In this document: positions 43,079 to 52,749 of the stretch, piece by piece | Layout of the letters: every line of letters begins with the position of its first letter | How positions within the stretch are numbered: the stretch's first letter is position 1 | Notes under the pieces: generated by a model | Database searches by the model: none | What the model saw: the letters and a program-made list of their open reading frames with translations, nothing else | Told to the model about the DNA's origin: nothing | Source of the DNA: CADEER01 sp965216585 | Lineage (GTDB): Bacteria; Desulfobacterota; Binatia; HRBIN30; CADEER01 | Assembly (NCBI GenBank): GCA_965216585.1 | Contig: CBDCGC010000003.1 | Span: 1,612,001-1,676,000 of the forward strand | Length of the DNA: 64,000 nucleotides | Reading direction: 5' to 3' | Made by a program: the position numbers and the translations under genes

Positions 43079-43930
43079 TCAGGTTTTTTCAGCAATGCAG
43101 ACGCGCGCCTTGCCGGCGAGATCGGCGGCGATCTCGAAGCGTTCGAAACCAGCCCGGCGCGCCGACTCGCGCGCCAGCACGCTCTGCGTTTCGCCGATCT
43201 CGAAGATGACACAGCCAGCGCGGCGAAGGCGCGGCCACGACTGCGCCAGCAGTCGATCGATGACATCCATGCCGCTCGGCCCGGCGCGCAGTGCCGGCGC
43301 CGGCTCGAACGCAAGGTCCGGAGGTAGAGGCTCGCCGTCGGCGACGTAGGGGGGATTGGCAACGATGACGTCGAAGGTTTCGCCAGCAGCAATCGCCGAG
43401 AAGAGATCGGATACCAGCCACTCGATACGATCGCCGACCGCGTGGGCGGTGGCGTTCTCCGCCGCCAGCGCCAGCGCCGCCGGCGACGAGTCGAGCGCCA
43501 GGATGCGCGCACGCGGCGCCCGCACGGCGAGAGTGACGGCGATGCATCCACTGCCGGTACCGACGTCGACGACGCGTGCTGCCGCCGCCAGGGGCTCGGC
43601 CAGACGCCCGAGCGCGCGCTCGACGACCAACTCGGTCTCCGGTCGGGGAATGAGAACCGACGGGTCGACCCGGAAGCGCAAAGAGTAGAACTCCTTTTCG
43701 CCGACGATGTAGGCGACTGGCTCGCGTCGCAAACGCCGCTCGACCAAGCGGGCCATCGATCGCCGCGCCGTACTCTCGACTTGGTCACGCAGGCGAGCGA
43801 AGAGAGCGGAGCGATCGCAGCGCAACACTCGCGCCAACAACACTTCGGCATCGAGGCGCGGCGAATCGACGCCGGCGCGGGCCAAGCGCTCAGCCGATTC
43901 GGCCACCAGCGCTGCGTAGGTGCACGCCAC
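43079..43930 (-). CDS. prmC: Release-factor glutamine methyltransferase PrmC
   Basis: Methylates the GGQ glutamine of release factors with S-adenosylmethionine. The 283 residues carry an N-terminal helical substrate domain, then PVAYIVGEKEFYSLRFRVDPSVLIPRPETE, SAM-binding VVDVGTGSGCIAVTLA, and the catalytic VANPPYVADGE. It directly follows its substrate gene prfA by 18 bp, the usual pairing, and precedes murA. Confidence 0.96.
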   Translation of the reverse strand: MACTYAALVAESAERLARAGVDSPRLDAEVLLARVLRCDRSALFARLRDQVESTARRSMARLVERRLRREPVAYIVGEKEFYSLRFRVDPSVLIPRPETELVVERALGRLAEPLAAAARVVDVGTGSGCIAVTLAVRAPRARILALDSSPAALALAAENATAHAVGDRIEWLVSDLFSAIAAGETFDVIVANPPYVADGEPLPPDLAFEPAPALRAGPSGMDVIDRLLAQSWPRLRRAGCVIFEIGETQSVLARESARRAGFERFEIAADLAGKARVCIAEKT

Positions 43931-43948
43931 TCTTCACTCGCTTCTTGG

Positions 43949-45019
<1,071 letters not shown>

Positions 45020-45106
45020 CGGATTCCCGTCTCTGCGAGGCAAAGAGCGCGCCGAGTCGCCGCAGCCAACGGCAGCCGCGCCATCGCGACGCGAAGAGGG
45101 CGTTCG

Positions 45107-45310
45107 CTACTTGCGGATGCCGTACTTGCGACGGAAGCGCTCTACCCGACCCGCCGTATCGACCAGCTTTTGCTTGCCGGTGTAGAACGGATGGCAGGCC
45201 GAACAAATGTCGACGTGCAGCTCGGCCAGGGTCGAACGCGTCTCGAACGTATTGCCACAGGCGCAGACGGCCTTGGCACTCTTGTACTCTGGATGAATTC
45301 CTTCGCGCAT
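45107..45310 (-). CDS. rpmE: Ribosomal protein L31 (zinc-binding type)
   Basis: 50S subunit protein of 67 residues. The zinc-binding (C+) form is shown by C16xC18 in AVCACGN and C36xxC39 in DICSACHPFYTG. VDTAGRVERFRRKYG is the standard C-terminus. Zinc-free paralogues replace it under zinc starvation in many bacteria; none is seen here. It heads the rpmE-prfA-prmC-murA-his cluster, so its promoter probably drives the operon. Confidence 0.97.
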   Translation of the reverse strand: MREGIHPEYKSAKAVCACGNTFETRSTLAELHVDICSACHPFYTGKQKLVDTAGRVERFRRKYGIRK

Positions 45311-45382
45311 CGGTCTCTTCCCGGAATCCAGCTAGCTACCACTGTCGCACCAGGCCCGCAAGCGGGTCCCGTCGAATTTGCC

Positions 45383-45451
45383 TCGCGCAGCGACACCAAC
45401 CTTTGCCTTTGCCTAAGCCTGCGCCTCAGCCTACGAGCGCAGCGAGTTTCA
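45383..45451 (-). repeat. Dispersed 3'-end repeat, copy B
   Basis: Begins at the stop codon of the M20 peptidase gene and reads away from it. The 26-bp core 45422-45447 is identical (opposite strand) to 31786-31811. It continues with GGCAAAGGC-type hexamers and a GGTTGGTGTCGCTGCGCGA end that matches copy A with small gaps. Confidence 0.7.
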
Positions 45452-46888
45452 GCCGGCCAAGCGCTCGACCAGGCGGCGGTAGAAATCAATCATTCTACCA
45501 TAGGCAGCAATCCCGACGCGCTCGTTCTTGCCGTGCAGGCGATCGAGGTCCTCGCTCGTCAGGTGGAGCGGCAGAAAGCGGTAGACGTCGGCGGCGATCG
45601 GCTGGTAGCTGCGCGCATCCGTCATGCCGAGAACGAGCGACGGGACGATCACGGCCTCGGGGAAGAACGCAGCGATCGTGTCGCGCAGCGCTCGGTAGGC
45701 GTCGCTGTCGTGGCTGGAGATCGGCGAAGGCTCCGTCGGTTCCCCGGCGATACGAACCTCAACCGCATCGTCATCGATGACCGAGGCGAGGTGCTCGAGA
45801 ACCGCCGCCACGCTGTCTCCCGGAAGAATGCGAAAGTTGACCATGGCGCTTGCCGAGCGCGGTAGCACGTTGCTCTTGTGACCACTGCGCAGCATGGTCA
45901 CCGCCGTCGTCGTACGCACCATTGCGGCGGTCGCCGGCGCACTGGTCAGGGAACGGACGACGAGCGGTCGAAAGAGCGACGGCATGCTGAGCGGCAAGCG
46001 GCGGCTCCACGGCATGTGCGGAGAGAGCTCAGCCAACTGCAGGCGCGCCAGCTCACCCAAACGAGCGTCCATCGGACGATCCTCCAGACGCGACACGGCG
46101 CGGGCGATTCGGCCTGCCGCCGTCGTCGGTGGCGGGATGGAGGAGTGTCCGCCCGCATCCGTCGCAGAGAGCTCAACGGTGAGGTACCCCTTCTCGGCCA
46201 GACCCACCATGGCCAGGGGCTGGTCGATACCGGCAATGACGGAGTCGATCACGAAAGAGCCTTCGTCGAGCACCATGGCCAGCCGCACACCGCGCTGCGC
46301 CAGCAAGGCCGCAATGGCCTTGGCACCCCTACCGTCGTTTTCCTCATCGTGACCGAAGGCGAGGTAGAGCGTCCGCCGCGGCTGGAAACCGGCGGCGGCG
46401 AGCCGTTCGACGGCCTCGAGGATGGCCAGCATGCTCCCCTTGTCGTCCAAGGTGCCGCGGCCCCACACGAAGGACTCGTCAATGACGCCGGCAAACGGCG
46501 GATGCCGCCAGCCGGCGGCATCCGCCGGCACGACGTCGTGATGCGCGGCGAGGAGCACGGCGTCGCCATCGCCGCCGTTCCAGCGATACAGCAAGCTGTG
46601 CCCGGCAACGACCTCGAGCGACACTTCGGAGTGCAGATGCGGATAGTGCCGCTTCAAACTGTCGCGCAATTCGGCAAAGGCGGTGGCGGCAGTCATCGCC
46701 ACCCCTTGTTCGGACAGAGTGGGCAGCCGCACCGCGGTTGCCAACCTGGCTGCCGCGGCTCGGTCATCCAGCGCAGCTATTTCCGGCGGCGGTGCCGCCT
46801 GTGGTCGCGCCACCGGCGCGCCGGCACAGGCGCAAGAGAGCAGCAGAGCCAAGCCACTGGCCAGGCGACGCTTCATCGACGCCTTCAT
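45449..46888 (-). CDS. M20 metallopeptidase, PM20D1/CPS1-like lipoprotein
   Basis: Predicted envelope-anchored zinc peptidase or N-acyl-amino-acid hydrolase, 479 residues. A short signal ends at LLLSC (lipobox-like, Cys 19). Metal and catalytic residues lie in AAHHDVVPAD, GRGTLDDKGSM and FGHDEENDGRGAKAI, and a C-terminal VLGMTDARSY with the last His near HLTSEDLDRLHGKNERV. The layout matches the PM20D1/Cps1 branch of M20. Its ATG overlaps the stop of the upstream glycosyltransferase gene by 4 bp, so the two are coupled; the dispersed repeat follows its stop. Confidence 0.9.
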   Translation of the reverse strand: MKASMKRRLASGLALLLSCACAGAPVARPQAAPPPEIAALDDRAAAARLATAVRLPTLSEQGVAMTAATAFAELRDSLKRHYPHLHSEVSLEVVAGHSLLYRWNGGDGDAVLLAAHHDVVPADAAGWRHPPFAGVIDESFVWGRGTLDDKGSMLAILEAVERLAAAGFQPRRTLYLAFGHDEENDGRGAKAIAALLAQRGVRLAMVLDEGSFVIDSVIAGIDQPLAMVGLAEKGYLTVELSATDAGGHSSIPPPTTAAGRIARAVSRLEDRPMDARLGELARLQLAELSPHMPWSRRLPLSMPSLFRPLVVRSLTSAPATAAMVRTTTAVTMLRSGHKSNVLPRSASAMVNFRILPGDSVAAVLEHLASVIDDDAVEVRIAGEPTEPSPISSHDSDAYRALRDTIAAFFPEAVIVPSLVLGMTDARSYQPIAADVYRFLPLHLTSEDLDRLHGKNERVGIAAYGRMIDFYRRLVERLAG

Positions 46889-48750
46889 GGGCCGTCCACT
46901 GCCGGCAGCGAGTAGACGTCGTACATCGCTTCGCCGCTGCCATCGGCGCGCACGCGGTGCAGCATCGCGCCGCCCGGATAGGCGAGAGCGAGGCGATCGA
47001 GTACGCCCGGATCGCTATTCGGCTCGCGCATCAGAAAGAAACAGTGGCTTTCGTCGCGCCCGACGCCGGGAATCACACCCTCCTCCGCAACCTCGACGAA
47101 GCGCATGCGCTCGGCATCTCCCGAGCGGCGGATTTCCTCGAACAGGCGCACGCGCGCCACCATCTTGTCTTCAAAGGTCAGATTGATGAACCACACACGA
47201 CACTCCGCCAACCGCCGCTCCGCGTCCTGCATCATTTCCAATCGGTGATCGGGACCGAAGTACGTTCCCGTGCGAACGACCGAGTTGGTCGAAGCATAGA
47301 CGTGCACGCCGTGCAATCCAGCGGCGATCAAGCAGGACGCCGCCAGAGCATGGCAGGCGCGGCGCCACCATCCGCGATCGAGCAAAGCGCCGCACTGTCG
47401 CACCAGCTCGCGCACCATCAGGACGCCGGCGACATAGACCAGAGGCCACAGCACCAGCGAGCGCCGCTCCAGCGGATACACCAGCAGGGGCGGCAGAGCA
47501 CCGAGCAACATGAAGAACGAGGCAACGCGCCACTCGGGGCGCAAGAGCAAGAGCAGCGCGGCCGGCAGCGCGGCGCTGAGCGCCACCGCGTACCAGACGA
47601 GAATATCGGGCTCGACCCAGTGAAACCGCCAACCGGCGATCAGATTCGCGGAGATGTTTTCCAGCACCACCGCAAACCCTTGCCTCTCCTGAGTGACCCC
47701 ACCGGCCGGTGTCTTGTGGAGAACGCTGGTGTCGGTCGCCAGCGGACCGTACTCCTGCCCCAAGAGCACGGAAAGATCGGGGGGAATGCCGAGTTGGACG
47801 GCCAGCACGACGGCGAAAGCCAACACACTGAGCACGGGTCCCAACCACCAACCCGGTCGCCGCCGCCGCCGAGCCTCAAACGCTGCCAGGGCGACGATGC
47901 CGGCAAAGAAGATGTACAACACCTTGACCGGCGCGTAGCCGTAGCCAATCAACCCGGCGAGCAATCCGAACGCCGCCCACCAGCGCCGGCGCGCCGTGCC
48001 GGCGACGATGATCTCGGCGACCCACAGCATGGCGATCGCCAGCGCGTTGCTGATCGACTGAAACGTGCCCATGCGCGACTGCGCCAGATGCCAGGGAGAG
48101 AAGGCAAAGACGGCCAGAGCGACGAGCGACCAGATGCCGCGCACGCTCCGGCGCAGCCAGAGCCATGTTGCGATCAACAGCACCGTCGAACCGATCACCT
48201 CGGCAAAGCGGGCGGAAAAGACGTTGCCACCGAACAGGCGGGCGCTCAGCCACATCAGCGGCAAGTGCAGCGGCGAGATACCACCGTTGACCAGATCGAC
48301 TTCCTGGGTGCGCCAAAGGCCCTGTGGCCAGATCCCCATCGTCGCCTCGATACCGGCCCACGCAGTCTCGGCCGAATAGGCGTTGAGATGCGCCGGCCAG
48401 GTGCTCAGCTCGACGCACTTGACCAGCGTCGCCGCGGCGATGACGCACCACCCCCACCACGCCGGCGCCGGTGTGACAGGTCGCCGGCCGCATGGGGTGG
48501 TCGCCGCCAGTGCCTGCAGCAGGATGACGACGGCGACGCAGGCGACGACTGCCGCCGCCACCGAATCGACGGCAAGACACCCGCGCGCCGCGAGCAACAG
48601 CAGAGCCGCCGTAATCCAGCCGGCACTCACGCTTCGTTTCCCCGACACCGCGAGCGCCCAGCAGGCAATCAGGAAAACCGCCAGCGCACCGAGCAACAGT
48701 GGCGTCGCCGGCGCGACCAAGACTTCGTAGGGAGCGGAGAGCAGCTTCAC
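46885..48750 (-). CDS. GT-C membrane glycosyltransferase (family 39/ArnT-like)
   Basis: Polytopic membrane protein of 621 residues with about 11-12 hydrophobic helices. The first large periplasmic loop carries LNAYSAETAWAGIEATMG, the acidic catalytic-loop type of GT-C enzymes that use polyprenyl-phosphate sugars. A C-terminal soluble part (from about residue 500) follows. It would glycosylate a lipid or protein on the periplasmic side. It lies 24 bp downstream of glpK and overlaps the M20 gene, so the three are likely one operon. Substrate unknown. Confidence 0.82.
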   Translation of the reverse strand: MKLLSAPYEVLVAPATPLLLGALAVFLIACWALAVSGKRSVSAGWITAALLLLAARGCLAVDSVAAAVVACVAVVILLQALAATTPCGRRPVTPAPAWWGWCVIAAATLVKCVELSTWPAHLNAYSAETAWAGIEATMGIWPQGLWRTQEVDLVNGGISPLHLPLMWLSARLFGGNVFSARFAEVIGSTVLLIATWLWLRRSVRGIWSLVALAVFAFSPWHLAQSRMGTFQSISNALAIAMLWVAEIIVAGTARRRWWAAFGLLAGLIGYGYAPVKVLYIFFAGIVALAAFEARRRRRPGWWLGPVLSVLAFAVVLAVQLGIPPDLSVLLGQEYGPLATDTSVLHKTPAGGVTQERQGFAVVLENISANLIAGWRFHWVEPDILVWYAVALSAALPAALLLLLRPEWRVASFFMLLGALPPLLVYPLERRSLVLWPLVYVAGVLMVRELVRQCGALLDRGWWRRACHALAASCLIAAGLHGVHVYASTNSVVRTGTYFGPDHRLEMMQDAERRLAECRVWFINLTFEDKMVARVRLFEEIRRSGDAERMRFVEVAEEGVIPGVGRDESHCFFLMREPNSDPGVLDRLALAYPGGAMLHRVRADGSGEAMYDVYSLPAVDGP

Positions 48751-48774
48751 ATCGCAGAGCCGGTTGGCCGGAAA

Positions 48775-50253
48775 TCAAAAAGCCCGTGCCGCCTCGACGG
48801 CGCGTTGCCAGCCGGCGTAGAGCTCATTGCGTTTGGCGCGCGGCATCTTGGGACGAAAGACGCGGTCGGGTTTGCGAATCTTCGCCAACTCGGCCGTCGA
48901 TTGCCAGACTCCGACACCGCGTCCGGCCAGCAGCGCCGCACCGAGCGCCGTCGTCTCCACCAGCTTCGGCCGATCGACGGCAACCCCGAGCACGTCGGAC
49001 TGAAACTGCATGAGAAAGTCGTTGGCCGAGGCGCCGCCGTCGACGCGCAGGCCGGCCAAGCGCTTCTTCGACTCCGCCGCCATGGTGTCGACGACGTCGC
49101 GCGTTTGGTAGGCGAGCGATTCCAGCGTCGCACGGACGATATGCTCTCGACCGACGCCGCGGGTGAGACCGACCAGGGCACCGCGCGCCTGCGGATCCCA
49201 GTAGGGAGCGCCCAGGCCGACGAAGGCAGGAACCAGGTAGACGCCGAGCGTCGAGTCGACCTTGCGCGCCATCTTCTCGCTCTTGCTGGCCGACTTGACG
49301 ATCGCCAGTCCGTCGCGCAACCACTGTACGGCGGCGCCGGCGATGAACACCGACCCCTCCAGGGCATAGGCGGGGCTGCCGTCGGCGGCACAGGCAATGG
49401 TCGTCACCAGGCCTTTGCGCGAACGCACCAACTTGTCGCCGGTGTACATCAGAACGAAACACCCGGTGCCGTAGGTGTTCTTCACCAATCCCGGCCGAAA
49501 ACAATTCTGTCCGTAGAGAGCCGCCTGCTGATCGCCGGCGATGCCGGCGATCGGCACCTGTGCGCCAAAGGTAGACTTGCGCGTCGTCGCCACCGTGCCA
49601 CTCGACGGTACGACCTCGGGCAGGATTTCGGCCGGGACGGAGAGCGCTTTCAGCAATGCCGGATCCCATCTTCGCCGCTGGATGTCGAAGAGCAGCGTGC
49701 GCGACGCATTGGTGTAGTCGGTGACGTGGGCGGCGCCGCCGCTGAGTTTCCAGATCAACCAGGTGTCGATCGTACCGAAGGCGAGCTCGTCGGCGCGGCG
49801 GCGCAATCCGCGGATGTTGTCGAACATCCATTTGAGCTTCGTACCGGAGAAATAGGGATCGACGACCAAGCCGGTCTTGCGGCGTATCGACGCTTCGTGG
49901 CCCTGTGCCTTCAGCCGTTCGCAGATGGCTGCCGTGCGCCTGTCCTGCCAGACGATGGCATTGTGCACCGGCTTGCCGCTCTTGCGATCCCACAGGACCG
50001 TCGTTTCGCGCTGGTTGGTGATGCCGATGGCGGCAATCCCAGCCGGCTTCGTCTTGGCCGCGCGCAACGCCTTGGCGATGACGCGTTTGGTGACCTTCCA
50101 GATCTCCTCCGGGTCGTGCTCCACCCAACCGGGTTTCGGATAGTGCTGGGTGAATTCGGCGTAACCGCGGCCGCGAACCTTGCCGGTTTCGTCGAACACC
50201 AACGCGGTACTTCCGGTCGTGCCTTGATCAATCGCGAGAATTCTCTTGCCCAT
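48775..50253 (-). CDS. glpK: Glycerol kinase GlpK
   Basis: ATP-dependent kinase making glycerol 3-phosphate for lipid synthesis or catabolism. The 492 residues of the FGGY family include AIDQGTTGSTALVFD, AIGITNQRETTVLWDR, HVTDYTNASRTLLFDI, IAGIAGDQQAALYGQ, NTYGTGCFVLMYTG and RVDGGASANDFLMQFQSD. The ATG before GKRILAID is used. No glpF or glpD is adjacent. The divergent pair of ArsA/Get3-type ATPases begins 91 bp away; the shared promoter region is therefore short. Confidence 0.96.
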   Translation of the reverse strand: MGKRILAIDQGTTGSTALVFDETGKVRGRGYAEFTQHYPKPGWVEHDPEEIWKVTKRVIAKALRAAKTKPAGIAAIGITNQRETTVLWDRKSGKPVHNAIVWQDRRTAAICERLKAQGHEASIRRKTGLVVDPYFSGTKLKWMFDNIRGLRRRADELAFGTIDTWLIWKLSGGAAHVTDYTNASRTLLFDIQRRRWDPALLKALSVPAEILPEVVPSSGTVATTRKSTFGAQVPIAGIAGDQQAALYGQNCFRPGLVKNTYGTGCFVLMYTGDKLVRSRKGLVTTIACAADGSPAYALEGSVFIAGAAVQWLRDGLAIVKSASKSEKMARKVDSTLGVYLVPAFVGLGAPYWDPQARGALVGLTRGVGREHIVRATLESLAYQTRDVVDTMAAESKKRLAGLRVDGGASANDFLMQFQSDVLGVAVDRPKLVETTALGAALLAGRGVGVWQSTAELAKIRKPDRVFRPKMPRAKRNELYAGWQRAVEAARAF

Positions 50254-50344
50254 CTTTTCTCCTAGGAGGCGCGCAACCATAGCCCGGATGGTTGGCGAAC
50301 GCGAAGAGGATTGAATCGTTCGCCAGGATCGATAGCCTGTGCGC

Positions 50345-51229
50345 ATGTCGGCGGCACCGATCCTCTACGTCACCGGCAAGGGCGGCAGCGGCAAGACGAC
50401 CGTGTGCTGCGCTCTCGGCCGAGCCCTCGCCGCCGACGGCCTGCGCGTGCTCCTCGTCGAATCGTACGGCTGCACCGACTCGAGCGCGCGCTTGGGGATG
50501 CCGGAACCGAGCCCCCGGCCGGCTGCCGCCGGCGCCAACCTCGAGGTCGTCAGCCTCGATCCCCGGGCGCTGCTCGAATCCTATTTTGGCCGTCTGTTGC
50601 GGATCCCAGCGCTCACCTCGCGACTGTTGTCGAGTGCGACTTTCAACGCTCTCACCGCGGCCGCACCCGGCGTCGCGGATTTCCTGGCCCTCGAAGCCAT
50701 CGAGTCCTGGAGCCGCTCGACGAGCTACGACCAGATCATCGTCGATGGTCCGGCTACCGGACACGCGCTGCAGATGCTCCGCGCTCCGACACAACTTCAC
50801 GACATCGCCCCCAGTGGGCCGCTCAGTCGCCCACTCGAGCGCCTGATCGCTCTGCTGGGCGATGCGCACCGCTGGTCGGTGGCACTGGTCTCGCTCTGCG
50901 AGGAGATGTCGATTGCCGAAAGCGGCGAAGCGCACGCCGCCCTCGGCGAGCTCGGCATTGCCGTCGAAGCGCCTCTGCTCAACCGCTGCGTCGAGCGGCG
51001 TTTCTCGCAAGCAGAGCGGCGCGAGATCACGGCGATGACGGAGCGAGCCCCCGACCACCCCCTGCTGCTCACGGCGATGCACCAGATCCGCGCCAGCGAG
51101 CGCCTCGCCCACTTCTCCACCGAGATGCGCAAGATTTTCGGACGCAACGCGCTGCGGATTTCCGAGATGGAAGGCGAGAGCGGCGACAGCGCGCTCGGCC
51201 GCCAGATGCTGCGCGGCCTACAAAGATGA
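50345..51229 (+). CDS. ArsA/Get3-family ATPase, first of pair
   Basis: Soluble P-loop ATPase of 294 residues. The deviant Walker A GKGGSGKTT (residues 11-19, with the family's signature Lys 12) opens the protein. IIVDGPATGHALQMLRAP gives the switch II type motif. ATG 50345 is chosen; GTG 50339 is in frame. It overlaps the second ATPase gene as ATGA, so a heterodimer is likely. Paired ArsA/Get3-like genes exist in actinobacteria (Rv3679/Rv3680 of Mycobacterium tuberculosis). True arsenite-pump ArsA or a Get3-like chaperone role cannot be told from sequence alone. Confidence 0.88.
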   Translation: MSAAPILYVTGKGGSGKTTVCCALGRALAADGLRVLLVESYGCTDSSARLGMPEPSPRPAAAGANLEVVSLDPRALLESYFGRLLRIPALTSRLLSSATFNALTAAAPGVADFLALEAIESWSRSTSYDQIIVDGPATGHALQMLRAPTQLHDIAPSGPLSRPLERLIALLGDAHRWSVALVSLCEEMSIAESGEAHAALGELGIAVEAPLLNRCVERRFSQAERREITAMTERAPDHPLLLTAMHQIRASERLAHFSTEMRKIFGRNALRISEMEGESGDSALGRQMLRGLQR

Positions 51230-52302
51230 GCAGGCGATGCCAACGGGGCATGGAATCCCTACTCGCCAGTCGACTGATCCTGTGCATGGGCGGTGGCGGC
51301 GTCGGCAAGACGTCGACCGCCGCCGCGCTCGCCCTCTGTGCTGCCAACAGCGGCCGGCGCTGTGCGCTCATCACCGTCGATCCGGCCCGCCGTTTGAGCA
51401 CTGCGCTCGGATTGGATGACCTGAGCGCCGCTCCGACCGCCGTCGGCGCCGGCAGCGACGGCACCGGCTCGTTCGACGCGATGGTTCTCGACACCAAGCG
51501 CGTCTTCGACGACCTCGTCCGCCGCTCCGCCCCGAGCGTCGAAGTCGCCGAGACGATCTTGCGAAACCAACTCTACGAGACTCTTTCCGACGAGCTCGGC
51601 GGGTCGACCGAATACATGGCGATGGAAAAAGTGCACGAGCTACTCGCCGCCGACTACGAAACGATCGTCGTCGACACGCCGCCCGGGTCGCACGCGCGCG
51701 ACCTCCTCGCTGCACCCTCGCGCATCGCCCGGCTCGTCGACTCCGGCGTCGCGGCGACGCTCCTAACACCGGCCAACATCCTGCGCGGCAATCGGTTGAC
51801 CAAAGCCGCCCTCGCCACCATTCTGGCGGCCCTGCAGCGCTGGGTGGGAATCGACCTCGTCGCCGAGCTGGCCAACTTCGCCGCCGCCTTCGAGCCCCTG
51901 CTCGACGGATTTCGCGAACGCGCCGGAGCGCTGCAAACGACCCTGCGCGGGCCCGACACCGCCATCGTCGTGATCACCACACCGGAGCGCCGTTCGCTCG
52001 ACAAGGCGGGCGACCTATGCCGCGAGCTCGCCGGCGACGACCTGCCGGTGGTCGGCCTCATCGCCAACCAGGTCTGCACCGTCGGCGCCCAGCCCACCGC
52101 AAAGCTCCGATGCAATGCGGCGTTGCGCCGCAAGTTGGAAGACAACTACGCGCGCTATGCGCGGCGCGCCGGCGAAGACGACGCCTCGATCCACAAAGCA
52201 GCGCAAATTGCCCCCGTACTGGGGCGCATTCCCAAAATGCAAACGCCGGTCTCGTCGCTCGATCACGTGCGCGAAATGGCCGCCGCACTGCTTTCGTCTT
52301 GA
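51226..52302 (+). CDS. ArsA/Get3-family ATPase, second of pair
   Basis: P-loop ATPase of 358 residues, the larger partner. Its Walker A reads GGGGVGKTS (residues 22-30). The position of the signature Lys (23) is Gly, while the second Lys (28) is kept. VDTPPGSHARDLLAAPSRI is the switch-like motif and ITTPERRSLDKAGDL a later family segment. The first 10 residues precede the domain by an ATGA overlap with the upstream gene. The last 40 bp overlap the convergent COQ4-like gene. Loss of the signature Lys suggests that one subunit is regulatory. Confidence 0.87.
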   Translation: MSRRCQRGMESLLASRLILCMGGGGVGKTSTAAALALCAANSGRRCALITVDPARRLSTALGLDDLSAAPTAVGAGSDGTGSFDAMVLDTKRVFDDLVRRSAPSVEVAETILRNQLYETLSDELGGSTEYMAMEKVHELLAADYETIVVDTPPGSHARDLLAAPSRIARLVDSGVAATLLTPANILRGNRLTKAALATILAALQRWVGIDLVAELANFAAAFEPLLDGFRERAGALQTTLRGPDTAIVVITTPERRSLDKAGDLCRELAGDDLPVVGLIANQVCTVGAQPTAKLRCNAALRRKLEDNYARYARRAGEDDASIHKAAQIAPVLGRIPKMQTPVSSLDHVREMAAALLSS

Positions 52303-52745
52303 ACCGGTAGGATGGCGAAGTCGCGGCGGATCTCGACGAGCGGCTCGTCGAGGTAGGGTTCGAACTCCGCCCACGGCCAGCGTTCGCTCATGCGCCAGCA
52401 GGCGGCGAGCACGCGCGGCACGAGCACGATGGAACGCAACGCGACGCGCGCGATCTCGCCCACCTCCAGCGTCTCGTAGATCTCCTGCGCCTCCGGCAAA
52501 CGGTAGTCGCGCAACAGGCCGAGCCCGCCCGTCGTGCCGAAGAAGCTCCAGATCTTCACCGCCGCCTCGTCGAGCAGGTCGGTCGAGCAGCCAAAGACGA
52601 CGTGCGCGGCGTCGTGACAACGGAAGAACTCACGGGCCCGCGGAGACAGGCCGCGCCCACTCACCAAACCGTCGCAGCTCGCGTAGTACTCCGCCAGCCC
52701 CTGCGCCAGCGTGAGAGTCGTGTCACGCCGCTGGAAGTCGAGCAT
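52263..52745 (-). CDS. COQ4-like protein
   Basis: Protein of 160 residues with the COQ4 zinc motif HDxxHx11E: H44-D45-A-A-H48 and E60 (FFRCHDAAHVVFGCSTDLLDE). The motif binds a divalent metal in COQ4, which acts in coenzyme Q synthesis at ring C1. The length is shorter than eukaryotic COQ4 (about 260) but similar to bacterial forms. It overlaps the second ATPase gene convergently by 40 bp, and the outer-membrane gene lies 4 bp upstream. Whether this organism makes ubiquinone with it cannot be told here. Confidence 0.72.
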   Translation of the reverse strand: MLDFQRRDTTLTLAQGLAEYYASCDGLVSGRGLSPRAREFFRCHDAAHVVFGCSTDLLDEAAVKIWSFFGTTGGLGLLRDYRLPEAQEIYETLEVGEIARVALRSIVLVPRVLAACWRMSERWPWAEFEPYLDEPLVEIRRDFAILPVQDESSAAAISRT

Positions 52746-52749
52746 CGGC

